This document shows, one piece after another, positions 52,400 through 61,945 of a stretch of DNA of 64,000 nt. The stretch spans positions 1,302,001 through 1,366,000 of the forward strand of contig NZ_AP025488.1 of NCBI RefSeq assembly GCF_024347475.1. The letters run 5' to 3'. The notes beneath the pieces are model-generated. The model had not been told where the DNA came from and searched no databases. It saw only the letters and a list, made by a program, of their open reading frames with translations. Both the position numbers and the translations under genes were made by a program. This DNA comes from Vibrio fortis. Its GTDB lineage: Bacteria; Pseudomonadota; Gammaproteobacteria; Enterobacterales; Vibrionaceae. The first letter of the stretch is position 1; each line of letters opens with the position of its first letter.

Positions 52400-53998
52400 T
52401 TACGAGCCTACATTAGACAATGAGACCAACTGCTGAGTGTATTCATGTCGCGGGTTAGAAAAAAGCTGTTCTGTTTTACCCTTTTCAATCACCTCTCCTG
52501 CCTTCATTACAATCGTGTAGTGGCACAGCGATTTAACGACGTTCAAATCGTGACTGATAAACAGATAGGTCAGTTGATACTTCTCTTGTAACGATTTCAA
52601 CAGTTCAAGCACTTGCGCCTGAACCGTTCTATCCAATGAAGAAGTCGGTTCATCTAATAAAATGAACTCGGGTTTGAGCACCAAAGCGCGTGCTATCGCA
52701 ATACGCTGCCTCTGCCCACCAGAGAACTCATTCGGGTAACGATGGCGCGTTTCAGGGTCTAAATCGACCTCCTCCATCACCTCACAAATCCGCTGGTCGA
52801 GTTCTGTTTCATCAAGCTCTTGGTGAACTCGTAAACCCTCACCAATCACTTGTGCAACGGACATTCTTGGGTTGAGTGCTGAGAACGGGTCTTGGAATAC
52901 CACCTGCATTTTACTGCGATATGGCAACATCTCTTGGCGGTTCAGTCCTTGGATTTGGTTACCATCGTATTGAATTGAGCCTTCACTCTCAACCAACTTC
53001 AAGATCGCCATACCCGTCGTCGATTTGCCTGAGCCACTCTCTCCGACCAAGCCAATCGAGTGTCCTTGCTTAAGATCAAATTGCATGTCAGTGACCGCTT
53101 TGACGTGTGAAATAGTTCGCTTAAACAGACCGCCAGTGATTGGGAACCATACTTTTAGTTGTTCGACATTAAGTAGCGAGCTTGCATTTTCTGCCACAGG
53201 CACAGGTAAACCTTTCGGATCAGAATCAATCAGCTTTTTCGTGTACGGATGCTTAGGGGCAGTAAACAACGAAGCACACTCACCCTCTTCAACCAACTCA
53301 CCATCTTTCATTACCGCAACTCGATCAGCAATCTTACGCACGATGCTCAAATCATGGGTAATAAACAGCATCGCCATACCTAGCTCTTGTTGAAGCTCTA
53401 TAAGCAGATCTAATATCTGCGCTTGTACAGACACATCCAGTGCGGTCGTCGGTTCATCAGCGATTAACAGCTCTGGCTCATTAATCAAAGCCATGGCAAT
53501 CATCACTCGTTGGCGCTCGCCGCCTGAGAGTTCGTGCGGATACGCGTTTATCTTCTGTTCTGGGTTACGGATGCCGACCTTAGAAAGCCATTCAACCGCT
53601 AGTGCCTGCGCTTTATTGGTTCGCATGCCCCTATGAATTGCTAAGGTTTCCACCAGCTGTTTACCCACTTTGTGTAGAGGGTTCAGCGATACCATGGGCT
53701 CTTGGAAGATCATACCAATGCGACCACCTCGGATACCCCTCAACTCTCGTTCAGAGCAACTCAGAATATCGGTACCAGAGAAGTTAATTCGCCCAGTTAA
53801 GTAGTGCGAAGAACCTTTTGGCAGCAGCTTCAGCACCGTGTTCGCAGTGACCGACTTCCCAGAGCCGCTCTCGCCTACTAAGGCTAACGTTTCCCCTTTA
53901 CTAATCGACAAAGAGACGTTGTGCGTGACCTGTTCAATGGCATTTTTACGACCAAAACCCACAGAGAGGTTTTCAATAGTTAGAACGGTATTATTCAT
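52400..53998 (-). CDS. yejF: Fused double ATPase of peptide ABC transporter
   Basis: This 532-aa protein has two full ABC cassettes. The first has Walker A GESGSGKS, signature LSGGERQRVMIAMALI and Walker B LLIADEPTTALDV. The second has Walker A GESGSGKSTTG, signature FSGGQRQRIAIARALV and Walker B FILLDEPTSSLDR. This is the YejF layout, equivalent to OppD+OppF in one chain. The start is 2 bp from the permease stop. It is last in the yejABEF operon. Confidence 0.92.
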   Translation of the reverse strand: MNNTVLTIENLSVGFGRKNAIEQVTHNVSLSISKGETLALVGESGSGKSVTANTVLKLLPKGSSHYLTGRINFSGTDILSCSERELRGIRGGRIGMIFQEPMVSLNPLHKVGKQLVETLAIHRGMRTNKAQALAVEWLSKVGIRNPEQKINAYPHELSGGERQRVMIAMALINEPELLIADEPTTALDVSVQAQILDLLIELQQELGMAMLFITHDLSIVRKIADRVAVMKDGELVEEGECASLFTAPKHPYTKKLIDSDPKGLPVPVAENASSLLNVEQLKVWFPITGGLFKRTISHVKAVTDMQFDLKQGHSIGLVGESGSGKSTTGMAILKLVESEGSIQYDGNQIQGLNRQEMLPYRSKMQVVFQDPFSALNPRMSVAQVIGEGLRVHQELDETELDQRICEVMEEVDLDPETRHRYPNEFSGGQRQRIAIARALVLKPEFILLDEPTSSLDRTVQAQVLELLKSLQEKYQLTYLFISHDLNVVKSLCHYTIVMKAGEVIEKGKTEQLFSNPRHEYTQQLVSLSNVGS

Positions 53999-54000
53999 TA

Positions 54001-55026
54001 TTACCTCTGCTGATGTGGGTCAAAGGCGTCGCGAACCGCTTCACCAACAAACACTAACAGTGTCAGCATCAGCGACAGCACGACAAACGCAGAAATACCA
54101 AGCCACGGCGCTTGAAGGTTAGCTTTACCTTGAGCAAGCAATTCACCCAAGGAAGGCGAACCAGCAGGTAGGCCGAAGCCAAGGAAATCTAAAGACGTCA
54201 GCGTAGTCACCGATCCAGATAGAATGAAAGGCATCATGGTTAAAGAAGCAACCATCGCATTGGGTAGCATATGACGTAGCATAATACGTTTATCCTCAAC
54301 ACCCATCGCTTGAGCAGCTCTGACATAATCAAAATTACGACAACGCAAGAACTCCGCTCGTACAATACCAACTAGGCTCATCCAGCTAAATAGCACCATA
54401 ATGCCCAGCAGCCACCAGAAATTCGGCTCTATGAAACTAGAAAGGATAATCAGTAAGAACAGGGTTGGCATTCCCGACCATACTTCAATAAAGCGCTGAC
54501 CAAACAGATCGACCCAGCCCCCGTAATAACCTTGGGTTGCCCCCACGGCAACGCCAATGGCACTCGATACTATGGTAAGTACAAATCCAAACAGCACTGA
54601 GATTCGAAAACCGTAAATTATCCGAGCTAATACATCACGCCCTTTGTCATCAGTACCTAACCAGTTCACTGAATCAGGCTTTGATGGTACTGCGCCTGAA
54701 ATTTCAAAGTTAATGGTATCGTAACTGAAACGGATAAGCGGCCAGATCATATAGCCGTTCTCTTCAATCAGTTCGATGACATAAGGGTCTTTATAGTCGG
54801 CCTCTGTTTCGAACTCCCCACCAAACTCAGTTTCTGCGTATTCAGCGGCAACCGGAAAGAACCATTGGTTATCGTAAGAGACCAACAGTGGCTTGTCGTT
54901 CGCAATGATCTCAGCAAACAGACTCAGCACAAATAGAATGGAGAAAATCCACAGAGAGATAAAACCGCGCTTGTTGGCTTTAAACCTTAACCATCTTGCT
55001 TCTGCTAAAGGGTTTTTAAACTTCAT
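54001..55026 (-). CDS. yejE: Peptide ABC transporter permease YejE
   Basis: This 341-aa protein has the YejE N-terminus 'LAEARWLRFKANKRGFISLWIF', a periplasmic loop of about 100 residues, the conserved 'NWLGTDDKGRDVLARIIYGFRIS', the EAA motif 'AAQAMGVEDKRIMLRHMLPN' and 'LDFLGFGLP' near the end. It is clearly a diverged paralogue of the permease at 49950-51008. It forms the channel with YejB. Confidence 0.92.
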   Translation of the reverse strand: MKFKNPLAEARWLRFKANKRGFISLWIFSILFVLSLFAEIIANDKPLLVSYDNQWFFPVAAEYAETEFGGEFETEADYKDPYVIELIEENGYMIWPLIRFSYDTINFEISGAVPSKPDSVNWLGTDDKGRDVLARIIYGFRISVLFGFVLTIVSSAIGVAVGATQGYYGGWVDLFGQRFIEVWSGMPTLFLLIILSSFIEPNFWWLLGIMVLFSWMSLVGIVRAEFLRCRNFDYVRAAQAMGVEDKRIMLRHMLPNAMVASLTMMPFILSGSVTTLTSLDFLGFGLPAGSPSLGELLAQGKANLQAPWLGISAFVVLSLMLTLLVFVGEAVRDAFDPHQQR

Positions 55027-55039
55027 TTAGAATTCACCA

Positions 55040-56128
55040 TTAACGCGCTTCAAAATCGATTCGAGGATCCACCCAGGTGTAGGTAAGATCCGAGATAATA
55101 CTGAGCACAAGCCCCAGTAACGTCATAATGTAGAGCGAGCTAAACACCACAGGGTAGTCTCGTTGAATTGTCGACTCAAAGCCCAACAACCCTATCCCTT
55201 CCAGAGAGAACATCACCTCAATCAACATTGAGCCAGTAAAGAAAATACTGATAAAGGCGCTTGGGAAACCCGCAATAATGATCAGCATCGCGTTACGGAA
55301 AACGTGTCGGTACAAAATGCTATTTTCATCGAGTCCTTTCGCGCGAGCCGTGACAACATACTGCTTGTTTATTTCGTCAAGGAATGAGTTCTTGGTCAGC
55401 ATACTCAACGTCGCAAAGCCACCAATCACCATCGCAAAGATTGGCAGAGCCAAATGCCAGAAATAGTCGATGATCTGCTGATACCAATTGAGCTGGTCAA
55501 AGTTGCTGGAGACCAATCCACGCAGTGGGAACCAGCTAAAGTAGTTACCACTTGCAAACAGGATGATTAAGATGATTGCGAATAAGAAGCCAGGGACTGC
55601 GTAGCCGACTATCACCACTGCACTCGACCAAATATCAAATCTCGAACCGTGATGAATCGCCTTCATGATACCGAGCGGAATCGAGATGACGTAGATGATC
55701 AAAGTACTCCAAAGCCCCAGAGAGATTGAGACAGGCAGACGTTCGACAATCAAATCGATCACGTTACCTCCTTTAAATAGGCTTTCACCAAAATTAAAGG
55801 TGGCGTAGTTCTTCAACATATCGAAATAGCGGACATGAATCGGCTTGTCGAATCCGAACTGCTTTTTAATCTCTTCAACAACTTCTGGGTCTAGGCCGCG
55901 TGAGCCTTTATAACCGCTCGATGAAGCTTGCTCAGAATCACTTAGGTCGACCTCTTGGCCACCACCAGAAAAACGCTCCATGATGCCTGAGTTGTGACCT
56001 TCCAGTTGCGCTACTGCTTGCTCTACAGGTCCGCCCGGCGCAATCTGGATAATGAAAAAGTTAATTGTGATGATCGCCCACAGCGTGGGGATCACCAACA
56101 ACAAACGTCTAAATATATACGCTGCCAT
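55040..56128 (-). CDS. yejB: Peptide ABC transporter permease YejB
   Basis: This 362-aa protein has the N-terminus MAAYIFRRLLLVIPTLWAII, then 'IQIAPGGPVEQAVAQLEGH' and the YejB-specific periplasmic stretch 'SGYKGSRGLDPEVVEEIKKQFGFDKP'. It also has the EAA motif 'AKGLDENSILYRHVFRNAML' and the C-terminal 'TYTWVDPRIDFEAR'. It lies 8 bp after the YejA stop and 13 bp before YejE, all co-directional. Confidence 0.93.
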   Translation of the reverse strand: MAAYIFRRLLLVIPTLWAIITINFFIIQIAPGGPVEQAVAQLEGHNSGIMERFSGGGQEVDLSDSEQASSSGYKGSRGLDPEVVEEIKKQFGFDKPIHVRYFDMLKNYATFNFGESLFKGGNVIDLIVERLPVSISLGLWSTLIIYVISIPLGIMKAIHHGSRFDIWSSAVVIVGYAVPGFLFAIILIILFASGNYFSWFPLRGLVSSNFDQLNWYQQIIDYFWHLALPIFAMVIGGFATLSMLTKNSFLDEINKQYVVTARAKGLDENSILYRHVFRNAMLIIIAGFPSAFISIFFTGSMLIEVMFSLEGIGLLGFESTIQRDYPVVFSSLYIMTLLGLVLSIISDLTYTWVDPRIDFEAR

Positions 56129-56136
56129 GAGAGCCC

Positions 56137-58020
56137 CTAACGACGTTTTTCAGGCAGTAGTTTCGCTTTGTCTTGCGAGATCCACCACGTATCAACACCA
56201 AGGTCATATTTTGGCAAGGTATCAGGGCGCTCAAACTTATCCCACATTGCGACACGGTATTTACCCAAATGCCACTGAGGAATGGTGTAGAAGTTCCATT
56301 GCAATACACGGTCTAAAGCACGGCCTAACGTAAGCAACTTTTCAGGGTCTTGCTGACTCTTAGAGATCTGCTCGGTTAGAGAGTCGATAACAGGATCGAT
56401 CACACCCGCAGTATTGTAAGTAGAATCAATGTAGTTTGAGTTCCACGCAATCATCAGGTTCGGACTTGGGTAAGCATTCGCTGAATATGCGGAAGAAACC
56501 ATATCGAAATCACGATCACGCAAGCGCTTGATATATTGAGTAGTATCAACGGTTCGGATCTTCATATCGATACCCATTCGCTTCAGATTCTTTTGCAATG
56601 GAATCGAGATACGCTCAGTTGTCGGGCTGTAGATCAGCAATTCGAAAGAGAGCGTCTGCCCTGTTTTCTCGTTGGTCATCACTTTGTTTTTCAGCACCCA
56701 ACCGGCTTCCTTTAGAAGTTTAAATGCCGTTCTCATTTGTGTACGAATACGGCCACTGCCATCGGTAACAGGCGGCTGGAACTCCTCAGTGAAGACACGT
56801 GGCGGAATTTGATCTTTAAATTCGGAAAGTACCGCCACTTCTGCATCAGATGGTAAGCCTGTTGCTTCGTACTCGGTGTTCTGGAAATAACTACGCGTTC
56901 GATCGTACTGGTTGTAGAACATGTTCTTGTTCATCCACTCAAAATCCATCGCATAGGTTAATGCTTCACGAACCTTGGGGTCTTTAAACACCTCTGATTG
57001 AGTGTTAAACACAAAGCCTTGAGCGGATTCTGGGCGTTCGTGAGCGATCTCCTCTTTCACGATGTAACCCTTATCGAAGTTACTGCCAGTGTAGGAGTTT
57101 GCCCAAAACTTGGCCGAGTTCTCCATACGAAAATCAAATTCACCCGCTTTGAAAGCCTCTAACATAACTGTGTCATCACGGTAGTAATCATACTGGACAC
57201 GTTCGAAGTTGTTGCGCCCGACATTGACTGGTAAATCAGCTGCCCAGTAATTCTCATCTAATCCATAGGTGACACTTTGACCCGACTTGTAGTTGATTAC
57301 TTTATAAGGTCCACTACCCACCGGAGGCTCACTTAACGGCTCAGAGAGTTTTTTATCTTGCCAGTAGTGCTTTGGCAGTACGCGTGTGCTCTGGGCAAAA
57401 CTAAACAGTTTCTCGCGATTTGGTGTCGCCATTTCGATGCGAACCACTAAGTCAGATACCGCAGTTACCGACTTAATGTCTTTGTAGTACACACGATACT
57501 GAGGTACGCCCTCTTCTGAGAACTTTTCAAACGTAAAAGCTACGTCGTGCGCGGTGATAGGCTTACCATCCTGGAAACGTGCTTTCGGGTTGATGTCTAT
57601 CTCTAGCCATGAAAAATCACTGGCGTAACGTACTTTAGAAGCAATCAGCGGGTAATAGGCGTCAATTTCATCGGCTGGCGAAAACATCAGGGTATCGTAG
57701 AGTTCACCGCTATAGCTTGCCGACACACCACGAGAACCAAAACGATTAAAGCTATCAAATGTGCCTATCGCACCATAGGTGATTTTTCCCTGCTTAGGGG
57801 CATTAGGATTGACATAATCAAAGTGCTTGAAGTCAGCTGGATACTTCGCTTCACCAAACCCAACCAACTGAGTTGTTTCGATGACTTGAACGCCATCTTC
57901 AGAAGCAAATGAAGAAATAGGTAAGAGCGCCATGAGAGGCAGTGCTAGTGTGCGTGAGTAGTGGGTTAAGCGAAAAAATGTTGACCGTTTAATTGGATTA
58001 ACTCGGCAATCTGTTCCCAT
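56137..58020 (-). CDS. yejA: Periplasmic peptide-binding protein YejA
   Basis: This 627-aa family 5 solute-binding protein has an uncleaved-looking extended N-terminus (about 20 residues) and a hydrophobic signal ending near SSFAS. Typical YejA blocks are 'KYPADFKHFDYVNPNAPKQG' then KITYGAIGTFDSFNRF, 'RFQDGKPITAHDVAFTFEKF' and 'IPQWHLGKYRVAMWDKFERP'. It delivers oligopeptides to YejBEF. It is the first gene of the operon; the 386 bp upstream presumably hold its promoter. A shorter start (MALLPISS) is possible but would truncate the signal. Confidence 0.9.
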   Translation of the reverse strand: MGTDCRVNPIKRSTFFRLTHYSRTLALPLMALLPISSFASEDGVQVIETTQLVGFGEAKYPADFKHFDYVNPNAPKQGKITYGAIGTFDSFNRFGSRGVSASYSGELYDTLMFSPADEIDAYYPLIASKVRYASDFSWLEIDINPKARFQDGKPITAHDVAFTFEKFSEEGVPQYRVYYKDIKSVTAVSDLVVRIEMATPNREKLFSFAQSTRVLPKHYWQDKKLSEPLSEPPVGSGPYKVINYKSGQSVTYGLDENYWAADLPVNVGRNNFERVQYDYYRDDTVMLEAFKAGEFDFRMENSAKFWANSYTGSNFDKGYIVKEEIAHERPESAQGFVFNTQSEVFKDPKVREALTYAMDFEWMNKNMFYNQYDRTRSYFQNTEYEATGLPSDAEVAVLSEFKDQIPPRVFTEEFQPPVTDGSGRIRTQMRTAFKLLKEAGWVLKNKVMTNEKTGQTLSFELLIYSPTTERISIPLQKNLKRMGIDMKIRTVDTTQYIKRLRDRDFDMVSSAYSANAYPSPNLMIAWNSNYIDSTYNTAGVIDPVIDSLTEQISKSQQDPEKLLTLGRALDRVLQWNFYTIPQWHLGKYRVAMWDKFERPDTLPKYDLGVDTWWISQDKAKLLPEKRR

Positions 58021-58406
58021 TTGACTCTCCCTTCAAATGATTTGATGAATGGTGTGATTAAATACGCCATAAATTGGACACACGATAATAAAAATAAGTA
58101 TAGAGAAAAATCTAACGCCATGTAATAACTAATAAAACACTTAGCACATCGAATCACGCTTTTCTTAAGTAAAGTCTCAATGCAACGCATCAATCGAAAT
58201 ACGCCGGACTAAGCCGCACGCATCCCATAATGGATGGTTAAAACTGGAACGACGGAGCTACGCTCTTTACTTAAAGCTAGATAACCCTACTGTGAGTTAG
58301 TCAACCGCCCTTCTAACAAGTTCAAACTCTCTCCCTCCCTTTCAAACAACTGATTACAAATCATCCATGCTTCGCGATTGAGTCGACTATCGGCACCAAT
58401 GATGAG
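58021..58406. other. 386-bp divergent region (yejA / EEP gene)
   Basis: No ORF is supported. It contains divergent promoters for yejA (-) and the EEP-family gene (+). I see no clear operator, repeat or RNA gene. Confidence 0.5.
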
Positions 58407-59516
58407 ATGACGTATACTAAAGCTAGCGCCCACGCTTTATTTCAGCGTCTGACTTTTAGGAATCTGCTTTTGAATACACCAAGTCGCCTAACTATTACGA
58501 CATTCAATCTTTTCAATTACCTTGAGCCACCCAACGCTTACTACGACTTCGAAAATATCTACAGCTTCGAAGAATGGACAAAAAAACAAGGGTGGATCAA
58601 AAGCGCCATCGAAAAAGCCGACAGCGACATCATTGGATTCCAAGAAGTGTTCAGCCCTGCGTCACTCGAAGCCTTAGTCAACGAAATGGGCTACCCTTTC
58701 TTTTCTGTGGTGGGTAACCCCAATGTTGAGAGTGATTACCTATTTCGAGATCCCGTGGTTGCGATTGCCTCTCGCTATCCGATCAAACAAACCCAATCAG
58801 TGACAATGTCACCTCAATTACTTGAGCAGTTTCAAAAGCCTTTATTACGAGAGTTTAGTTTCAACCGTTTACCGGTACATGCCACGATTGAATTGCCTCA
58901 CCTCGGACTAACAGATTGTTACGTGGTACATTTTAAATCCCAACGCCCTATTGAAGCAGAAAAACCAGAAAAAGATGCGCAGCGCTCAGCTGCATCACCG
59001 ATGCATAGTGATACGTTAACTCAGTTTCATCAGCAAGAACTGGGATGGTGGCTGTCGAGTGTACAAAGAGGAATGGAAGTTCAGGTATTGCATGAATACA
59101 TAACCCGTCAACGTCATCAAACAGAGCGCCCAGTGGTTTTAATGGGCGACTTCAATAAGCCACTCACCAGTGATGAGTTTAAAGGTCTGCTCAATGACTC
59201 ACTCAATAGAAATGAAGAGAGTCGGAACTGGTTAAAGTACTTTAGATTACGCGACAGCTGGGATCTCTATCATCAGCTTCATCAAGAAGATTTGTTGGTT
59301 CAACGTGTGCCTACCCACTATTACGGTGCATCAGGTTCTGTGCTCGATTACATCTTGCTTTCCAATGAGTTCGACTGCCAAAACTCTTCTAGCTTAATGG
59401 AGATCACCGACTATCAAGTGCAAGACCAACACCTGATTAATCCAAGCTTCGAAGTCGACCAATTCAGTACTGATCATGGCGTTGTAAGTGTTACCGCCCA
59501 TATACGAACGTTTTGA
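58407..59516 (+). CDS. Endonuclease/exonuclease/phosphatase-family protein
   Basis: This 369-aa protein has EEP-fold motifs: 'LTITTFNLFNYLEPP' (NLFN), metal-binding Glu in 'DIIGFQEVFSP', 'RDPVVAIASRYPI' (AIxSRxPI), 'VVLMGDFNKPLTS' (GDFN) and the terminal 'STDHGVVSV' (SDH). The family covers DNA repair nucleases and phospholipid/sphingomyelin-type phosphodiesterases. No signal peptide is apparent, so it is probably cytoplasmic. The specific substrate cannot be chosen. It is monocistronic, with a strong terminator downstream. Confidence 0.82.
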   Translation: MTYTKASAHALFQRLTFRNLLLNTPSRLTITTFNLFNYLEPPNAYYDFENIYSFEEWTKKQGWIKSAIEKADSDIIGFQEVFSPASLEALVNEMGYPFFSVVGNPNVESDYLFRDPVVAIASRYPIKQTQSVTMSPQLLEQFQKPLLREFSFNRLPVHATIELPHLGLTDCYVVHFKSQRPIEAEKPEKDAQRSAASPMHSDTLTQFHQQELGWWLSSVQRGMEVQVLHEYITRQRHQTERPVVLMGDFNKPLTSDEFKGLLNDSLNRNEESRNWLKYFRLRDSWDLYHQLHQEDLLVQRVPTHYYGASGSVLDYILLSNEFDCQNSSSLMEITDYQVQDQHLINPSFEVDQFSTDHGVVSVTAHIRTF

Positions 59517-59539
59517 TAGGTCGAACTACACCTTTAAAT

Positions 59540-59568
59540 GAAAAAGCCGCGATAGATATCGCGGCTAG
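59540..59568. terminator. Bidirectional terminator
   Basis: AGCCGCGAT, AGAT, ATCGCGGCT form a perfect 9-bp stem (59545-59566). The T run on the - strand (GCTTTTTCAT) serves the barrel gene ending at 59604. The AAAAA upstream allows use by the + strand gene as well. Confidence 0.8.
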
Positions 59569-59603
59569 CCTGTTCCCCAACGAGGCTTAACACCACACAG
59601 CGA

Positions 59604-60182
59604 TTAGAAGTGGTAGCTCACCGCTGCGTAAAAAGAATTAATGGTCACAGTATCCGTTTTTTGGCTTGTGCCATTGTTATAACTTTGCACGATATCAAAC
59701 GTATCTGATTCGTAAGCCACTCTAAACGACAAGTTGTCTAACTGGCGTGGCATGTACTCAATACCTAACCCAAACCTCAGGGCCTCACCTTTATCATCAA
59801 AGTTAGGGATATTGCTATCTAGGTCGATATAAGTCAGTCCGATCAGACCAAACGGGCGAATTCCATTGTCAAACGTATAACCAATGTTACCGGCAATCGA
59901 TAAAGCGGTTGGCTCCATCATCGTCACGTTAGTACCCTTGCCTTTAATTTCACCATAGTTCGCATACTGAAATTCAATAGATGAAATTCGGTTGAACTTA
60001 AATCCTGCTATGCCGCGCAGTGTTAAGTCTTCCGCATCTAGGGCATCAGCTGCTTTTGTATCTGACGATATTTCGGTATCCCCTAAGCCACCACCGACAT
60101 ACCAACCTCTATCCATCGCCGCCATAGCGTTAAAAGAAAGACCTGACATTAACATTGCGCCAAGAACTCGTTTTTTGTTCAT
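59604..60182 (-). CDS. Small outer-membrane beta-barrel protein (OmpA/OmpX-like)
   Basis: This 192-aa protein has a signal peptide (MNKKRVLGAMLMSGLSFNAMAA) and mature 'MDRGWYVGGGLGDTEISSD'. It has the OmpA-like/porin barrel pattern 'LSIAGNIGYTFDNGIRPFGLIGLTYI' and the C-terminal 'INSFYAAVSYHF' ending in Phe. It likely has eight strands. It shares strand patterns with the barrel at 61946-62542, and both flank the ToxR-like regulator. Function is unknown; it is perhaps a stress- or surface-related barrel. Confidence 0.82.
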   Translation of the reverse strand: MNKKRVLGAMLMSGLSFNAMAAMDRGWYVGGGLGDTEISSDTKAADALDAEDLTLRGIAGFKFNRISSIEFQYANYGEIKGKGTNVTMMEPTALSIAGNIGYTFDNGIRPFGLIGLTYIDLDSNIPNFDDKGEALRFGLGIEYMPRQLDNLSFRVAYESDTFDIVQSYNNGTSQKTDTVTINSFYAAVSYHF

Positions 60183-60527
60183 TACTTAATAACCTTGCTT
60201 ATCACTGCATATTTGGGGTTGCCTCTATGGCAAACACGAATCTATTTCGGGTAATTCCGAATTGGCGAAGAGATTAATGGCAGATAGCTAGGAAAAATAA
60301 ACAAAATCATCACGACTTTATAATGATAAAAAACAAACAACATAAAGCCATGATTTTTAATGAAATATAATAAAACACACCAATCACACACGCGCCTAAA
60401 TAAAAATAAAACCAAATCATCACCACTTACATCCGTTTACATTCGGTTTATCTTCGCAGGTCATAATTAGCGATAAGAAAAAAGATTGGTTTCACATCCA
60501 CCTTAATCAAATTGAAGCGCAAACATA
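60183..60527. promoter_or_regulatory. Divergent promoter region: barrel (-) / ToxR-like gene (+)
   Basis: This 345-bp A+T-rich gap contains the two divergent promoters. A TNAAA-N5-TNAAA-like site, the reported ToxR-binding pattern, is present at 60361-60375 (TGAAA-TATAA-TAAAA). In DNA this A+T-rich a chance match is likely, so it is a weak candidate. No RNA gene or repeat is evident. Confidence 0.35.
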
Positions 60528-61520
60528 ATGAAACACATACAGATCATCTCTAACTTAGTCATCAACACTAAGAACAAGACCATCGCCAACCAAGATGGAA
60601 AACAAGTGACCCTGCGCCCTCTCGCTCATGAAGTACTTCAAGTGCTGATTGAGAACGACGGGCTTGCTGTGTCTAGAGATGAACTATTCGCACAATGTTG
60701 GACAGGTTGCATCGTCTCTGATCAGGCTTTGACGAATGTTATTTCAAACATTAGACAAACACTGTTACGCCTTAGAGCTGACGGCGTTGAAGTATTAACG
60801 GTGAATAAAGTTGGATACCGCTTCTGCATTACTGAGCCTCAACACCCAGCTTTGCTAGAAAAGTTCAGTGCAGAGAATAAAGATACAAAGCCAGATAACG
60901 AAGACGCATCACTACTGAATAAAAGCGACATCGTCACAAATGATCGACCAAGCCACGATTCAATCACGACAAGCAAAAGCGTTCGCTTACCAGCTCAAGA
61001 GCCAAGTAATTTCGCTCAGTTTTTGCAAGGTTTAATGCGTTATATTCATGTAGGTTCGAGAATGAATGGCCACAATTACAACTTAAACCATTCTCGCGGG
61101 CCTGGAGTTTTGCAGATGCTGGGGTTATTGATCGCATTCAGCCTACTGGCTGTTACGACCTATTGTTCGATGATTCACGCTAAGGGGAAAGGCGATATAG
61201 AACAGCAACACTTTGAAAAGCTGACCAATAACAATAAAACGCTTTACGTGAATGACGAATCAGAATATCTATTGGCGTTACAGATCTTAACCAATGCGAT
61301 TTACGCAAATGAGCTGTTGCAGACAGAGTGTCCTATCTCTTTATTAATTCAGTTTAATGAGTCAACGACAAGAACTAACCACTACAGTTTAAAGGCGCAA
61401 ATTTTTGACCGCGAAGATCTGGATGATTTGAAGTATAGCCACTCGTCCTTGAGTCAAAATCAGCTCATCCCTGCCATTAACACCATGATTAAGAACAGTA
61501 TGTCGCTGTGCGCTTATTAA
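60528..61520 (+). CDS. ToxR-like membrane-bound winged-helix transcription factor
   Basis: This 330-aa protein has an OmpR-type winged helix at residues 1-110 ('VTLRPLAHEVLQVLIENDGLAVSRDELFAQCW', 'VLTVNKVGYRFCI'), without a receiver domain. A linker of about 80 residues precedes one TM segment (about 205-225, 'LQMLGLLIAFSLLAVTTYC') and a C-terminal periplasmic domain of about 100 residues. Two periplasmic cysteines (TECPI and the SLCAY end) recall the Cys pair near the end of ToxR. No ToxS-like gene follows; the next gene is convergent. It probably senses envelope signals and controls nearby genes, by inference including the flanking barrels. Confidence 0.85.
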   Translation: MKHIQIISNLVINTKNKTIANQDGKQVTLRPLAHEVLQVLIENDGLAVSRDELFAQCWTGCIVSDQALTNVISNIRQTLLRLRADGVEVLTVNKVGYRFCITEPQHPALLEKFSAENKDTKPDNEDASLLNKSDIVTNDRPSHDSITTSKSVRLPAQEPSNFAQFLQGLMRYIHVGSRMNGHNYNLNHSRGPGVLQMLGLLIAFSLLAVTTYCSMIHAKGKGDIEQQHFEKLTNNNKTLYVNDESEYLLALQILTNAIYANELLQTECPISLLIQFNESTTRTNHYSLKAQIFDREDLDDLKYSHSSLSQNQLIPAINTMIKNSMSLCAY

Positions 61521-61526
61521 GCTCTT

Positions 61527-61928
61527 TTAAGATAAGCTCGCTTCATAATGGAAAGTCACGCTGTCATCATCACCAAATGAGACAGCCGCTTTTCCGTCGG
61601 TAGTTAAGAATAGCTCCGGTAGATAATAGTAATCACTGTTGTGTTCACTATACACGCAGCTCAACCTTGCTTGCAGAAGATAGCCACTGTTGTATTTCCT
61701 ATCTTGATCAGAGTAGTGTTCTGTCACTTTACTGTAGTAAGTACAATCGCCCTTTTGAGTCGCCTGCCAAGTGTCCATTTGATAAGCCTCTACGCTGATT
61801 TCCAGATTGTTCTCATTGTTAGCCAATTGAACTTTTAACGACGAGGCAGACACACCAAGCGACAGTAAGCTCGATGTGCTAATCACAGTCAGGCGCAACA
61901 TCCAGTTGTTTATAATCCTGTTGTTCAT
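61527..61928 (-). CDS. Small exported protein of unknown function
   Basis: This 133-aa protein has a signal peptide (hydrophobic about residues 10-28, ending near VSASS). The mature part is beta-rich and acidic, with two cysteines (GDCTYY and RLSCVYS) that could form a disulfide. It lies 17 bp after the barrel gene at 61946, same strand, so the two form an operon. Its stop is 6 bp from the end of the ToxR-like gene on the other strand. I do not recognise a family. Confidence 0.6.
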   Translation of the reverse strand: MNNRIINNWMLRLTVISTSSLLSLGVSASSLKVQLANNENNLEISVEAYQMDTWQATQKGDCTYYSKVTEHYSDQDRKYNSGYLLQARLSCVYSEHNSDYYYLPELFLTTDGKAAVSFGDDDSVTFHYEASLS

Positions 61929-61945
61929 ACGCTCACGCTACTCCT

